Positions 32,000 to 43,080 are shown, counted from the first letter of the stretch. The stretch: 64,000 nucleotides of DNA from Taudactylus pleione (GCA_031769625.1 JAUIMM010000178.1:26097501-26161500); one strand, 5' to 3'. Made by a program: numbers and translations. The notes: generated by a model from the letters alone, not told the origin.

Positions 32000-33028
32000 G
32001 CTACTTTTCCCACACTCCTTCTGTGCTTGCCCCATATTCCTTTCTGGCCAAAACTTCCCTCACCTTTCTTGTGAATTGTTTTTAATTTTTAGCTTTACGT
32101 TTCCAAAAACTTTTATGTTTGCACAATTATTAAAATTTTTGGAATTAACACTGCAAAAAATGTTTGTGTAAAAAATGTGCATGAAATTGATTTTTATAGC
32201 AATAAATTTGCCAAAAATGTACGACTTTGTATTCTGACATTATTGTAAAAATGGTTTACATTTAATCCTGGCCCACAAGGCAAAAACACGCACCACCAAC
32301 ATTTTACATGAGAAAAAAAAAGAGCTCTTTAAGGAACGTTTTAAAATTTACCTAAGGATGCAAATTCACCAGGCAAAAGCAAAATGGCCAAAAAAGCACA
32401 AACATGATGTCATTATTGTTACAATAGGCCTAAAACCAAATATTAACCCAAAAATAAACCCCCACAAATGTACGCAAATTGATTGTGTAATCCTGACATT
32501 AGCAGCTATGATTTCCACCTGCGTACGGTTTTGTGCTAACCCAAAAAACTGATTTCAAAACACATACCAAGCCGGTTTCCAATCCAACACTAATTGATTT
32601 TCTGACAAGCCGTGATTAATCGATGCAACATCGTGGAGTGCCGGGACGGAGGAGAAGGCCATCGCCAATGTGGTCGAGTAATCCAGACCCTAAGCTGTGC
32701 GAGCATTTTGAAGGGAAAGAGGATCATCCAGTGACGTATGAGTTGGTACGAACACATTTGACGCTCGCATGTGATAATGTATGTATGCCCCAAAAACGCC
32801 TCGCCACGCCTGCGTTTTTCCATCTCCACCCGTCAACGCCCAAAAACGCCCTGTTCTGTCAATCACATTTGACATGTCACTTCCTGTACGCTATTTGACG
32901 AACGAGACAAAAAAAGCTCGCAATCTGCCGTACGCACATGCGCAGTGTTACACCGATGCATGCGCGGTTACTCAACATCGGAACGCAACGAGCGTACTGC
33001 TGTTAACGAACGGCTCTGAATCAGGGCC
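32000..33028. other. Harbinger right end, non-coding
   Basis: Untranslated and terminal region. The last 450 bases share block order with the MITE at 15101-15698 (AACGCC block, CGTACGCACATGCGCAGT, ACATCGGAACGCAACGAGCG, TIR). Polyadenylation-like AATAAA occurs near 32200. Confidence 0.7.
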
Positions 33029-33031
33029 TGT

Positions 33032-33105
33032 GTGTGTTCGTTATTGATTCTTCATTATATATATTTTAAATATTTGTGCCAAGCTCAGAATCGTGGAGAG
33101 GGTAA
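33032..33105. repeat. Left arm of the large inverted repeat, middle segment
   Basis: GTGTGTTCGTTATTGATTC and following bases are the reverse complement of about 42782-42855. Bounded left by the Harbinger and right by a MITE. Confidence 0.85.
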
Positions 33106-33731
33106 TGCCAGGTATACATCGATATATTGGCCGATCAATTGATCGGCCAATATATCGTGCCCCCGTCGGCAAGTGTGTACAGACGATATGTCTGTGAACA
33201 ACGCAGTTCACAGACATATCGCATTGGCTGTGCTGCACAGCCAATGAACAGATATGTCTGAAGACATATCTGTCCATCTGCAAGTGTGTACGGGCGATCA
33301 GCCGATCGCCCATACACAGTGGTGCAGAGGGGGGGGGAGCCGCGAGCAGGTACTACTTACACGGGTCTGGCACAGCTCCCCATCCACAGCAGCCCAGCAC
33401 ATGCTGCTGTGTGCTGGGCCGCACTGGGAGACTGTCCGAGGCTGCTAAAACAGCAGCCCGAGCAGTCTCCTATGCCAAAGGGGGGAGCGATCACGCTGAT
33501 CGCGTCCCCCATTGGCTGTGCGCCGGGGCTGAGGGGCACACAGCGCCCCCCTCCCCAGTGCCGCAAATGTTTTTTTTTCCCGAAGGGAACTTGGTCACAA
33601 CTTCCGCGATAAGGCCACGTCCCCTACCCACCCCCAGCCGCCGGGACCCGCTGCAGCATGCAGATGATGGTCGTTCAGTGTGTATGAACGACCATCATCT
33701 GCAGATATATCTGTCAGGTGTGTACCCACCT
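33106..33731. mobile_element. Harbinger-type MITE inserted in the left arm (626 bp)
   Basis: Exact TAA duplication (33103-33105 and 33732-33734). The opposite arm has a single copy (about 42779-42781, read inverted), so this is an insertion with a known empty site. Ends AGGTATACA (after TGCC) and, inverted, AGGTGGGTACACACC are imperfect. It contains a perfect 38-bp palindrome (33120-33157) and further nested hairpins on ATATGTCTG and CTGTGCTGCACAG. Confidence 0.85.
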
Positions 33732-34020
33732 TAAGAGTTACATTATGATTAGATACAATTAAATCTTAGTACGTAAGACTACCAGCAATTTGTCCCAGAT
33801 ACTGTGGAGAAGTGATATTATTTATGCATAGGTATATGGATTCGTCCAATAAATATAATTATATCATATTAAACATTATCCATTTGCTCCCACAGGCAGG
33901 GAAATCCTATATGATCTCTAATATTGGCGATATATTTTATTATATGATATTTATATCCAATCGGATTATTCACACCTTACACATTAATTATGTTGACCAC
34001 AATTGATTTTCATACTTTTA
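33732..34020. repeat. Left arm of the large inverted repeat, inner segment
   Basis: Reverse complement of 42485-42780 over nearly its whole length (landmarks TTATGCATAGGTATATGG, AAACATTATCCATTTGCTC, CCAATCGGATTATTCACACC). About 90% matching by eye. Ends at the start of the PLE2 coding remnant. Confidence 0.9.
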
Positions 34021-34915
34021 AAAAACATCTTCAGAAAGAGTACAGCTACAAATAGCATCTTGTATTCAACCAGCTCCCACTTACCCGTAACTATCAGAGC
34101 AATACCAAAGGGAGAATTGATACGCACTAAAATAAATTGTTCTACTTCAGAATCATTCAAAATCAGGCAGAAACAACTGAGAGAAAGACTACAAGATAGA
34201 GGATATACAGTCAAAGACTAATTAAGAAAGCAATTAGGGAGACTGACCAAAATCCAAGAGAATTGTTATTGAGACCTAAAGTGAAACACAATGAGGAAGA
34301 GAAGATTAGAGGGACCTTCAATATACTATACATAGGAGAAGTATCAACAACATTCTTCAGAAACATTGGCCAATCCTTCAACTGGACACTGATCTTGCCT
34401 CAATTTTACCTCCCAGAATTCAAACTATTTGGAGAAGATCACGCATCATCTCGCTACAATCAAGAAACCAATCTATAATAAAAAGGGATCTTAGGGCTGT
34501 GGACACTGATACCAAAACAATGGTTTTATGACAAATACAATAAAAAACGGACCATACAAAGTTACATAAACTGTACCACAGTGAGCAGGATATACCATCT
34601 GGAATGCCCCTGTGGAAAACGATATATAGGGAAAACTTCAAGACCCTTAAAAATAAGGATCTTAGAATATGCTGGAACAATCCGTAATGTCAGTAGACAT
34701 GGCAAATTTCAAAACCATTACATCAGTTTCCAGGCATTTCTATAAATACCACAACAGTAATAAAATATCTTGAAAGCTTTTGGAATGAGATACATTCAAA
34801 TGGGATCCGTGGTGGAAATTTAGATGAAGAGCTCCTTAAAGTGGAGACAAAAATGATTTTCCTTACACCCTAAAGGCCTCAATGAAAACAATAGTTAAAG
34901 CTCATTCCTCATAAT
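34021..34915 (+). pseudogene. Penelope-like endonuclease-region remnant (PLE2), many frameshifts
   Basis: Plus-strand fragments: IPKGELIRTKINCSTSESF (compare IPKGQFKGIRRNC in PLE1), then a region with frame changes, then VSRIYHLECPCGKRYIGKTS, which is the GIY-YIG signature with I-Y-H-L and Y-I-G-K-T, then HPKGLNENN near 34880, the family's LTPDGLN ending. Palm motifs of reverse transcriptase are absent, so it is 5'-truncated at almost the same point as PLE1. It is more decayed than PLE1. Confidence 0.75.
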
Positions 34916-35517
34916 GTCAAGATTAATCATTTCTCCTCTCTGATATGGAAAAAGCTGTCTTTGAAACTATGTGGAGTGATATTATCAAGTTTAGTGGAGA
35001 ACCAAACATATCTATGCTTCCACAATATAATTAGGAAATGAATATAGGTGAGGTATATTGGATCCTCAGGATTGAACCTATGGGTGAATCAGACATAGTT
35101 ATGTTTCTATAATATATTTAAAATATGATTATTTGAAACAAATAATGGGTATTTAACAATATAGGAGATGTCATCCTTGAGAAATGAGTAATAGCACACT
35201 GACAAAGTGGTCTTATATTATTAATGGATGAATTTATCAAAAATGTCTCTATCATACTAATTCAGGTATCGAATAGGTACTTTTACAATATTTAATGAAT
35301 ATTTTTTATGAAGGAACCCTAAATTCACAGTTATTTGTTTTTTATCACTTCACTAATTTTTATACATATATTTTTTTATTTTTTCACTTGTCATCATTTG
35401 ATAGACACTATACACGGCCAAACAGAACAGTATCGCACCGCTCTGGATTAGTTTTGTTATTATTCTAATGCACAAATATATACGTGAGTGTATATGCACA
35501 TGTGTATATATACAGTA

Positions 35518-35550
<33 letters not shown>

Positions 35551-36950
35551 GACCTTTATAAAATTGTAATTGTAATGGGACACTATATTAATAGAATAAG
35601 TTGTGAAGTCTCTGGAACAAGAGATTAATGAAATAGCGTAATAATTATTATTATGGATAGTTCTTGATTTATATTTATTAGATCTACCTTTTGTCATTAT
35701 ATACCTGGCAATAGTCTTCTATGAAACAATCTTAATGATCATTTTATGCAGATATATTTTCTCTAAACATCTCTATATACTATATACCTATATTATACTC
35801 ACTATATCCATCTAAATATAGAATACTGAACTCCTATTCTCACTATATTCAACTAAATATATAATACTGACTCCTATAACACAGAGATCTTTTCCCCTTT
35901 TCTTATCTTTGTCATTAATGACAATCCTGATTATACCATATCTAATAATAAGATATAATTAAATAAATATCTCCCTAAATTATATGATGTTGAGAACCTA
36001 TACTTACTATTTATAAACAACATAGCAATAAGCAGACATGTGTGACTTCAATCTGATTGGAAGAAACAAACACACCCCTCTGAGTTACTGAATGAAACAT
36101 GCAGTACTCATTGAGAAATAAGAGGAAGCTTCTAATTGGCCACACATGTCACGTGACACTGAGCTCTCAATGAGAATGATAGGTGGCATCGGATTGCTCA
36201 CTTATATCATGTGACCGGGAAAACATGATCTCATTGGTCCTTCATGACTAATATATTCTGGGTAAGTAGAGGCAATCGGTTTGCCTTGAAAAAGCCTTAC
36301 TAGCGAAACGCACGTTGGCAAGCCCGCACTGTTTGCTCAATAGCAAATACATGCTTGTGATGTTGTAATTCATACTCAAAATGTTATACCATGAAATTGC
36401 TTTGTGAAACTTGTCCTAGTTACATGGACACTGAGCTACTTATGAGCCCTTGATACATTGTCTGACAGGGATAGATATTGGCAACATTGTTGCTATATCT
36501 CAGCCTTGAATGCTTTGAATGTAACTGCAAACAGAGATCTTCTAATGTCATATTAGCAATACCAAATGAAAATTAATTGCAGATCAGGACAGTAATATGG
36601 AATAGAGTATAATTTAGCAGCTCCCTTCACATAACCTGAGTTCAATGGTTAGTGGTCATATTGTTTATATGTGTTTCTCCTGAAATCTGTATAGCAACCA
36701 CAATAATAAATTACCACAGGTTGCAGTGAGAGATCCTATGATATTAATTGGAAACTGTGAAAGGAGCATTATTACTAATTGTGACTCAGATATCAATAAG
36801 GGTCATAAAATGAATAAAAGAGTTGAAGAAAGCCATACATTTTAGGCTAATCAATAAAATATATTAAATAATGGAGATTAGCAATTTTATCCGATTTTTG
36901 CAAATGTCTATATGACAAAAGATAATATTACTTACAGCAATTGATACTAT
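34916..36950 (+). other. Probable PLE2 3' region with hammerhead-like motif
   Basis: AT-rich, non-coding, with a (TA)n/(CA)n tract at 35500-35550. In PLE1 the sense hammerhead lies about 1 kb past the coding end; here one lies about 1.4 kb past. The right boundary is unknown (somewhere before 37187). Confidence 0.5.
36278..36324 (+). ncRNA. Hammerhead-like motif with C3U/G8A change (PLE2)
   Basis: Helix I pairs over 8 bases (GGTTTGCC at 36278-36285 with GGCAAGCC at 36317-36324, one G-U). The core reads UUGAAAA instead of CUGANGA, then A, helix II GC/GC, an exact GAAAC, helix III ACGCACGU and U at the cleavage position. The two core changes fall at positions 3 and 8, which pair with each other in active hammerheads; C-G has become U-A. 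Confidence 0.6.
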
Positions 36951-37194
36951 GGGCGGCATTCAATTAATTTCACACCCACGATAAAGTTTTGCCTGACGGA
37001 CTTTTCGCCTACATCACGTATTTAAGCAGTGGAAACTTATCGTGTGCTCCCCCGCTATTCCGCCGTATCAATTCCAAAAGATGTATAAACGGTGACACGC
37101 AAAGTCAGAACAGGGGGAAAGTGGTGTCAGAATCAGGGAAATCAGCCTGTACCCCCAAAAAAGATACAGAAACATTTCGGATCTATGTAGTAGT

Positions 37195-37616
37195 CAGGGC
37201 CGGATTAACAATGGGGCGGGTGGAGCTACAGCTCCAGGCCTCCCATTGAAAATAGGCCCATAGGAAACTGACAGCCGTGCAGACAGGAAAAAAAAACATT
37301 TTTTTTTCCCAGTCACAACCAACAGCCCAGCTCACTCACCTCCTGGCCGACCGAATCTTAGCCCTCACACCCCCTTGGTCCTCCTCTCCTCTCTGCTGGT
37401 GGACACACACACATGCCGGCTGAAGCCCCGCCCACCTCGGACCCGCTGAAGCTCCGCCCCTAGTCACCCGAAGCTCCACCCCCTGGCCATCTTGCTCTAA
37501 AGCATTGTGAATGCAGTAGCCTAGCACATGAGGGAAGGCAGCCCTGAGCACAGCATGATGAACTTTCAGCACAGCAGGTCAGTGTAACTCTAGATCCCTG
37601 TGTACTTATGTTTCCA

Positions 37617-37686
<70 letters not shown>

Positions 37687-37864
37687 GTTAGTTAATCAAG
37701 TAGTGGACCAGCACTCAATCTCCTCCTATTGTAAAGTGCCCAGGTGACCTCCTCTATATAAGCGACTACAAAGGTAAATAACAGGAAACTTTGGAAGTTA
37801 TGTGTGACATACTTTCAATACAAGTGATTTATGAGACCAGGAGTACCGCCTGTTATTTACCTTT

Positions 37865-37900
<36 letters not shown>

Positions 37901-38178
37901 ACCGTACGGAGGGTGGTGCGGCGGTGCCTCCGCACAGGGCAGAATCCTGCAAAGTCATCGGCCTCTTCCTGCTGGGCTCCGGAGGTCTGCAGGAAGTGAC
38001 CTCCTGGAGTGCTAAGCGACAGAGCAGCACAACTCTAAAGAAATCCCTGCCCTCCACCCGACGGCCGGGTGAAAAGGCATGCACATATGGGAAGTAGGCG
38101 GCGGTGGGGGGAGTGAGAGGGGCGGCAGTACAGCACAGAGCGCACTGCCGTCCTGCTACGGCACTGTGTGTGAATATA

Positions 38179-38224
<46 letters not shown>

Positions 38225-39256
38225 ATTGGTAGGCTGCCACTCCTGTGCAAAGTATGGTGCCTGGTGTCCTCCTAATTACCTTTTGCCTGTGAAGGGAGTG
38301 GACCATGTAGCAGTCGAATGGGCTGCACTCAGGTCGGCTAATATATAACACTAAAATTCGGTATCAAAATTGCAGAACCTGCACTCATTCTCTCTGTAAT
38401 CCCTCACGAAAGTATGAAAACAGGTTCTGAAATATTTAAAATGTAAATGGATTTTAGTGTGCTTTATACAAGATGTTCAGAGTGCTGTCCGTTCGACTGC
38501 TATATTATATATATATATACACACACACACACACAGTAAGCGGCCTGGCAGATTACTGGTCCTGTCCCCTAAATTCATGATGTCATGTCATCGCACAGGG
38601 GGGCGGGAGTGTCATCACCTGGAAGTGTAAAGTGCAGCACTGCCGAGAGTGCCCTGAGGATGCTGCACAGGCTGCAGGGTGTCTGTCTAAGCAGCACTGC
38701 ATCAGCGATACTGGCAGCAGGATGCTGTTCCAAGCAACCTGTTTGCCAGTGTCAAGGGCGACGGTGCTACAAACAGCGCACACCTCTAGATTGGCACTGT
38801 ATACAGTCAGAAACGGTGGCACTCACTTTCGCCATGATTGAGACATCAAAGGTCTATGATCAACATTTCAGTCCTCTGTGGACTTTTACCAAGAACCCTC
38901 CAGAGGACTGAAACATTGATCGGGCCAATAATTAGTGTATATGCAGGAGGGCTAGCCAATAAACATCTTCAAATGCTCCTGCAATGGTCAGATAGCGTGT
39001 TCTGCACACACTATCTCGTTCCCGGAATGGTATTTAAATGCCGGCAGCTGTTTAGCCAGTTCAAATACCGACTGCGGATGCCCGACAGGATGAAGATCCC
39101 AACTAAGGCAGGTAAGTACTATTATCCTCCCCTGTCCTCGCCCCCTAACCCTCCCTTAGGAGTGCCTAACCATAAAACTCCCGGGGTGGCAGCGGCACGC
39201 AATAGGCCCTTCATGAATTTCAGCTCCAGGCCCATGTGGACATTAATCTGGCACTG
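37195..39256. mobile_element. Non-autonomous hAT transposon (2,062 bp)
   Basis: Ends CAGGGCCGGATTAACAATGG and, inverted, CAGTGCCAGATTAATGTCC, with a perfect 8-bp duplication GTAGTAGT (37187-37194 and 39257-39264). No transposase was recognised. The interior is a mosaic of simple repeats and palindromes: TATC/TCTA array 37616-37686, TA tracts at 37865-37898 and 38182-38210, CA tracts, and a palindrome AAGGTAAATAACAGG...CCTGTTATTTACCTT (37770-37863). Confidence 0.88.
37616..37686. repeat. (TCTA)n microsatellite
   Basis: About 17 uninterrupted TCTA units inside the hAT element. Confidence 0.97.
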
Positions 39257-39264
39257 GTAGTAGT

Positions 39265-39858
39265 GCCCGATTAGTCCTAATACAACTTTGGGGTACTTAA
39301 GTTCGCACAATTGCCACTTATTAGCATCTTTGCACAAGGGGTGAAGAATGGCATAAAGCAGGATTTTTTGGTGAAAATAAGTAGTCCTGTCAAATTTGGG
39401 GTACCTGAAAATGGGTGCAAGCATATTTTAATGTCTCTAAAGTGAAATTTAAAAGTTAAATTGCACCCCCAAAAATGCACCTGCAATCCCCAAAACACTA
39501 GACCCCTTTTTAGTGCACCCCCAGAACCTTATTTTGCTAGTCTGCGAACTTGTCCCCTCACTTTGCACTTTTTCACCCCCAAATTCAAAGTAATTTTTTG
39601 GGGTGTACTTAAGGTTTTTTTAAGAATTTTTTTAAGCAGTTGACCATTGGAGGGAGCTTTGCACCCCCAAAACAAATTTTTGCACTTCTCTTCTCTACCT
39701 ATTCAGGGCCGAATCTTTTTCACCTATTACATTGCATTGTGTTTACGCATACGCAAAAGCGAATTGAATACGTTGATACTTTTCCGACATGCGAAAAGTC
39801 GCAATTGGCGAAATTTTTTTGCGGATCTCTACTTTTCATTTCTAATTGAATACGGGCC
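39265..39858. other. Non-coding, C/A-run-rich repeat-like sequence
   Basis: Recurrent CACCCCCAAAA motifs give it the look of an old transposon interior. No ends or coding region found. Confidence 0.35.
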
Positions 39859-39861
39859 TAT

Positions 39862-40410
39862 GGGCCTGATTCAGACCCACTCGCGAGCGGCTGTCCGCTC
39901 GCAAGTGGGTCGATGTTATGCACTGAGCATGCGCACGACGGAGGGAGCTCCGTCGTGCGCATGCGCCAGACGCGACGAGCGAAGGAAAGTCCTTCGCTCG
40001 TTGTGTCCGATCAAAGGGGGCGTGCTGTCAATGTTGATTGACAGCACGCCCCCTTTGGTGGGCGTGCCGGGGGCGTGCCTCCCTGACGGGGGCGTTCCCA
40101 CGGGAACGCCTCCCGTCAGAAGCCGGCCCACTGACATCACTAGTGATGTCAGTGGAAGTGATTTTGGCTCTGATAGAGCCAAAATCACTCCGGAGCTTGC
40201 GGTTGAAAACCTCAACCGCAGGCTCCGGCTCGCAGTTTCGATGGTCGCGATGGTCTCGACCATTGCGGCCATCAAACTGCACGCTCGTATAGGCTGTGGG
40301 TGGTGACCCACAGCTATACGAGCGTCCAGGAGGACGCTCCATGAAAATGGAGCCCGGCCCTCATTCAGAGCGTGCGCTCTGCTCAGAGCGAACGGCTCTG
40401 AATGAGGGCC
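39862..40410 (+). mobile_element. Chain-of-hairpins Harbinger-type MITE, copy 4
   Basis: Ends GGGCCTGATTCAGA and TCTGAATGAGGGCC. Flanking TAT and AAT do not match, so the duplication has decayed or the end is off by a base. It holds the family's palindromes in the same order as copy 3, including a near-perfect one of about 46 bases on GGGGGCGTGCTGTC (40014-40059) and TGACATCACTAGTGATGTCA. Confidence 0.88.
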
Positions 40411-40439
40411 AATATTGGCTAATATGATTCTCACACATA

Positions 40440-42088
40440 CAGTCAGGTCCATAAATATTGGGACATTGACAGAATATTCATATTTTGGCCTCTATTCACC
40501 ACCACAATAGCTTTGAAATGAAACCAACAAGATGTGCTTTAACTGCAGACTTTCAGATTTAGTTTGAGTGTAATTACATCCAAATCAGGTGAACGGTGTA
40601 GGAATTACAACGGTTTCTATATGTGCCTCCCACTTTTTAAGGGGCCAAAAGTAATGGGACGATCAACTCAAAAGCTATTTTATGGACAGGTGTGGGCTAT
40701 TCCCTAATTATTTCATTATCAATTAAACAGGTAAAAGGTCTGGAGTTGATTCTAGATGTGACATTTGCATTTGGAATCAGTTGCTGTCGACTCTCAATAT
40801 GAGATCCAAAGAGCTGTCACTATCAGTGAAGCAAGCCATCATTAGGCTGAAAAATCAAAACAAACCCATCAGAGAGATAGCAAAAACATTAGGTGTGGCC
40901 AAATCAACTGTTTGGAACATTCTCAAAAAGATAGAATGCACCGGAGAGCTCAGCAACACCAAAAGACCCGGAAGACCACGGAAAACAACTGTGGTGGATG
41001 ACAGAAGAATTATTTCCCTGGTGAAGAAAAACCCCTTCACAACAGTTGGCCAAATCAAGAACACTCTCCAGGAGGTAGGTGTATATGTGTCAAAGTCAAC
41101 AATCAAAAGAAGTCTTCACAAGAGTGAATATAGAGGGCTCACCACAAGATGTAAACCATTGGTGAGCCACAAAAACAGGAAGACCAGTTTAGAGTTTGCC
41201 AAACAACATCTAAAAAAAGCCATTACAGTTCTGGAACAACATCCTTTGGAGAAACGAGACAAAGATCAACTTGTACCAGAGTGATGGGAAGAGAAGAGTA
41301 TGGAGAAGGAAAGGAACTGCTCATGATCCAAAACATACCACCTCATCAGTGAAGCATGGTGGTGGTAGTGTCATGGCATGGGCATGTATAGCTGCCAATG
41401 GAACTGGTTCCCTTGTATTTATTGATGATGTGACTGCTGACAAAAGCAGCAGAATGAATTCTGAAGTGTTTCGGGCAATATTCTATGCTCATATTCAGTC
41501 AAATGCTTCAGAACTCATTTGAAGGCGCTTCACAGTGCAGATGGACAATGACCCGAAGCATACTGCAAAAGCAACCAAAGAGTTTTTTAAGGCTAAAAAG
41601 TGGAATGTTATGCAATGGCCAAGTCATTCCACTGACCTGAATCCGATTGAGCATGCATTTCACTTGATGAAGACAAAACTGAAGGGAAAATGCCCCAAGA
41701 ACAAGCAGGAACTGAAGACATTTGCAGTAGAGGCCTGGCAGAGCATCACCAGGGATGAAACCCAGCGTCTGGTGATGTCTATGCGTTCCAGACTTCAGGC
41801 TGTGATTGCCTGCAAAGGTTTTGCAACAAAGTATTAAAAAGTGAAAGTTAGATTTAGGATTGTTTAGTTTGTCCCATTACTTTTGGCCCCATAAAAAGTG
41901 GGAGGCACATATAGAAACCATTGTAATTCCTACACCGTTCACCTGATTTGGATGTAATTACAGTCAAATTAAATCTGAAAGTCTGCAGTTAAAGCATATC
42001 TTGTTTGTTTCATTTCAAAGCCATTGTGGTGGTGAACAGAGGCCAAAATATGAAAATTCTGTCAATGTCCCAATATTTATGGACCTGA

Positions 42089-42091
<3 letters not shown>
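40440..42091 (+). mobile_element. Tc1-type transposon (1,652 bp), inactive
   Basis: Ends CAGTCAGGTCCATAAATATT inverted at both sides with TA duplications (40438-40439 and 42092-42093). TIRs are long (about 200 bases, to the CACCTGATTTGGATG block), as in the IR/DR type of Tc1. One transposase gene lies inside. Confidence 0.95.
40799..41837 (+). pseudogene. Tc1 transposase, broken
   Basis: The N-terminus (MRSKELSLSVKQAIIRLKNQ) begins a paired-type helix-turn-helix; GRPRKTT is the AT-hook-like motif between the two DNA-binding subdomains. The catalytic domain has been hit three times. A frameshift near 41240-41280 separates the halves; the first catalytic aspartate is replaced by N (WRNETK where the family has W-x-D-E-T-K); and a TGA at 41521-41523 interrupts it. 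Second aspartate (MDNDPKHTA) and glutamate (LNPIEHAF) are present. The start at 40799 matches the usual N-terminus better than the upstream in-frame ATG at 40781. Confidence 0.9.

Positions 42092-42131
<40 letters not shown>
42092..42131. repeat. (TA)n/(CA)n microsatellite between two Tc1-type elements
   Basis: A TA run continuing into CACACA, lying between the full Tc1 and the fold-back copy. Confidence 0.9.
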
Positions 42132-42133
<2 letters not shown>

Positions 42134-42481
42134 GTCAGGTCCATAAATATTGGGACATTGACAGAATTTTCATATTTTGGCCTCTATTCACCACCACAAT
42201 GGCTTTGAATTGAAACAAACAATATGTGCTTTAACTGCAGACTTTCAGATTTAATTTGAGGGTAATTACATCCAAATCAGGTGAACGGTGGGAGGCACAT
42301 ATAGAAACCATTGTAATTCCTACACCGTTCACCTGATTTGGATGTAATTATCCTCAAATTAAATCTGAAAGTCTGCAGTTAAAGCACATATTGTTTGTTT
42401 CATTTCAAAGCCATTGTGGTGGTGAATAGAGGCCAAAATATGAAAATTCTGTCAATGTCCCAATATTTATGGACCTGACTG
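42132..42481. mobile_element. Fold-back Tc1 derivative (350 bp)
   Basis: Consists almost entirely of the two inverted TIRs of the adjoining Tc1, joined at GGTGAACGGTGGGAGGCACA with no coding part. The right side has the TA junction (42482-42483). It could arise by deletion within a full element. Confidence 0.92.
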
Positions 42482-43080
42482 TATTACATTTTAAAAGTAT
42501 GCAAATCAATTGTGGTCAACATAATTAATGTGTAAGGTGTGAATAATCCGATTGGATATAAATATCATATAATAAAATCAGATCGCCAATATTAGAGATC
42601 ATAGAGGATTGCCCTGCCTGTGAGAGCAAATGGATAATGTTTAATATGATATAATTATATTTGTTGGACGAAGCCATATACCTATGCATAAATAATATCA
42701 CTTCTACACAGTATCTGAGACAAATTGCTGGAAGTCTTACCTACTAAGATTTGATTGTATCTAATCATAATGTAACTCTTACCCTCTCCACGACTTTGAG
42801 CTCAGCTCAAATATTTAAAATATATTTAATAATGAATCAATAACGAACACACACAGCCGGGATATTCTTTATTTTATTTTAATACACATTTTCTAACGAT
42901 TACTTTTGTCACTACTTTTAACCATTATTTCGCTGCCCATTGTCCCATATCGGGATATTTTAATGTATATCTAATAAACGTTAAGTTTTTATATAAAAAG
43001 TAACAATTAATGTGCGCCTATTCACTGACATAACCTTTTGTTTCTTGCACTATTGTCTAACTACTACTCTTGTCAGTCAG
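42482..43080. repeat. Right arm of the large inverted repeat
   Basis: Reverse complement of the three left segments (33732-34020, 33032-33105, 25295-25498) as one uninterrupted block. It therefore preserves the pre-insertion state of both the 7.5-kb Harbinger and the 626-bp MITE. Arms enclose PLE2, in the same manner as PLE1's arms. Confidence 0.88.

Larger units (their letters stand above)
25502..33028. mobile_element. Complete three-gene Harbinger transposon (7,527 bp)
   Basis: Ends GGCCCTCATTCAGA and, inverted, GGCCCTGATTCAGA, with an exact TGT duplication (25499-25501 and 33029-33031). The opposite arm of the host inverted repeat (about 42848-42861) shows the unoccupied site with one TGT, which confirms both ends. 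Inside are a HARBI1-like transposase gene (minus), a Myb/SANT-like gene (plus) and an extra SANT-like gene (plus), all with open frames and good splice sites. A 48-bp tandem array sits between the divergent transposase and Myb genes. The element is long for this superfamily. It looks young and possibly active. Confidence 0.9.

Noticed and set aside
25502..33028. CRISPR-like reading of the 48-bp direct repeats
   Set aside because: Repeats are contiguous with no spacers, in a eukaryotic transposon.
35353..35697. Minus-strand frame with YIYIYIY run
   Set aside because: Microsatellite translation.
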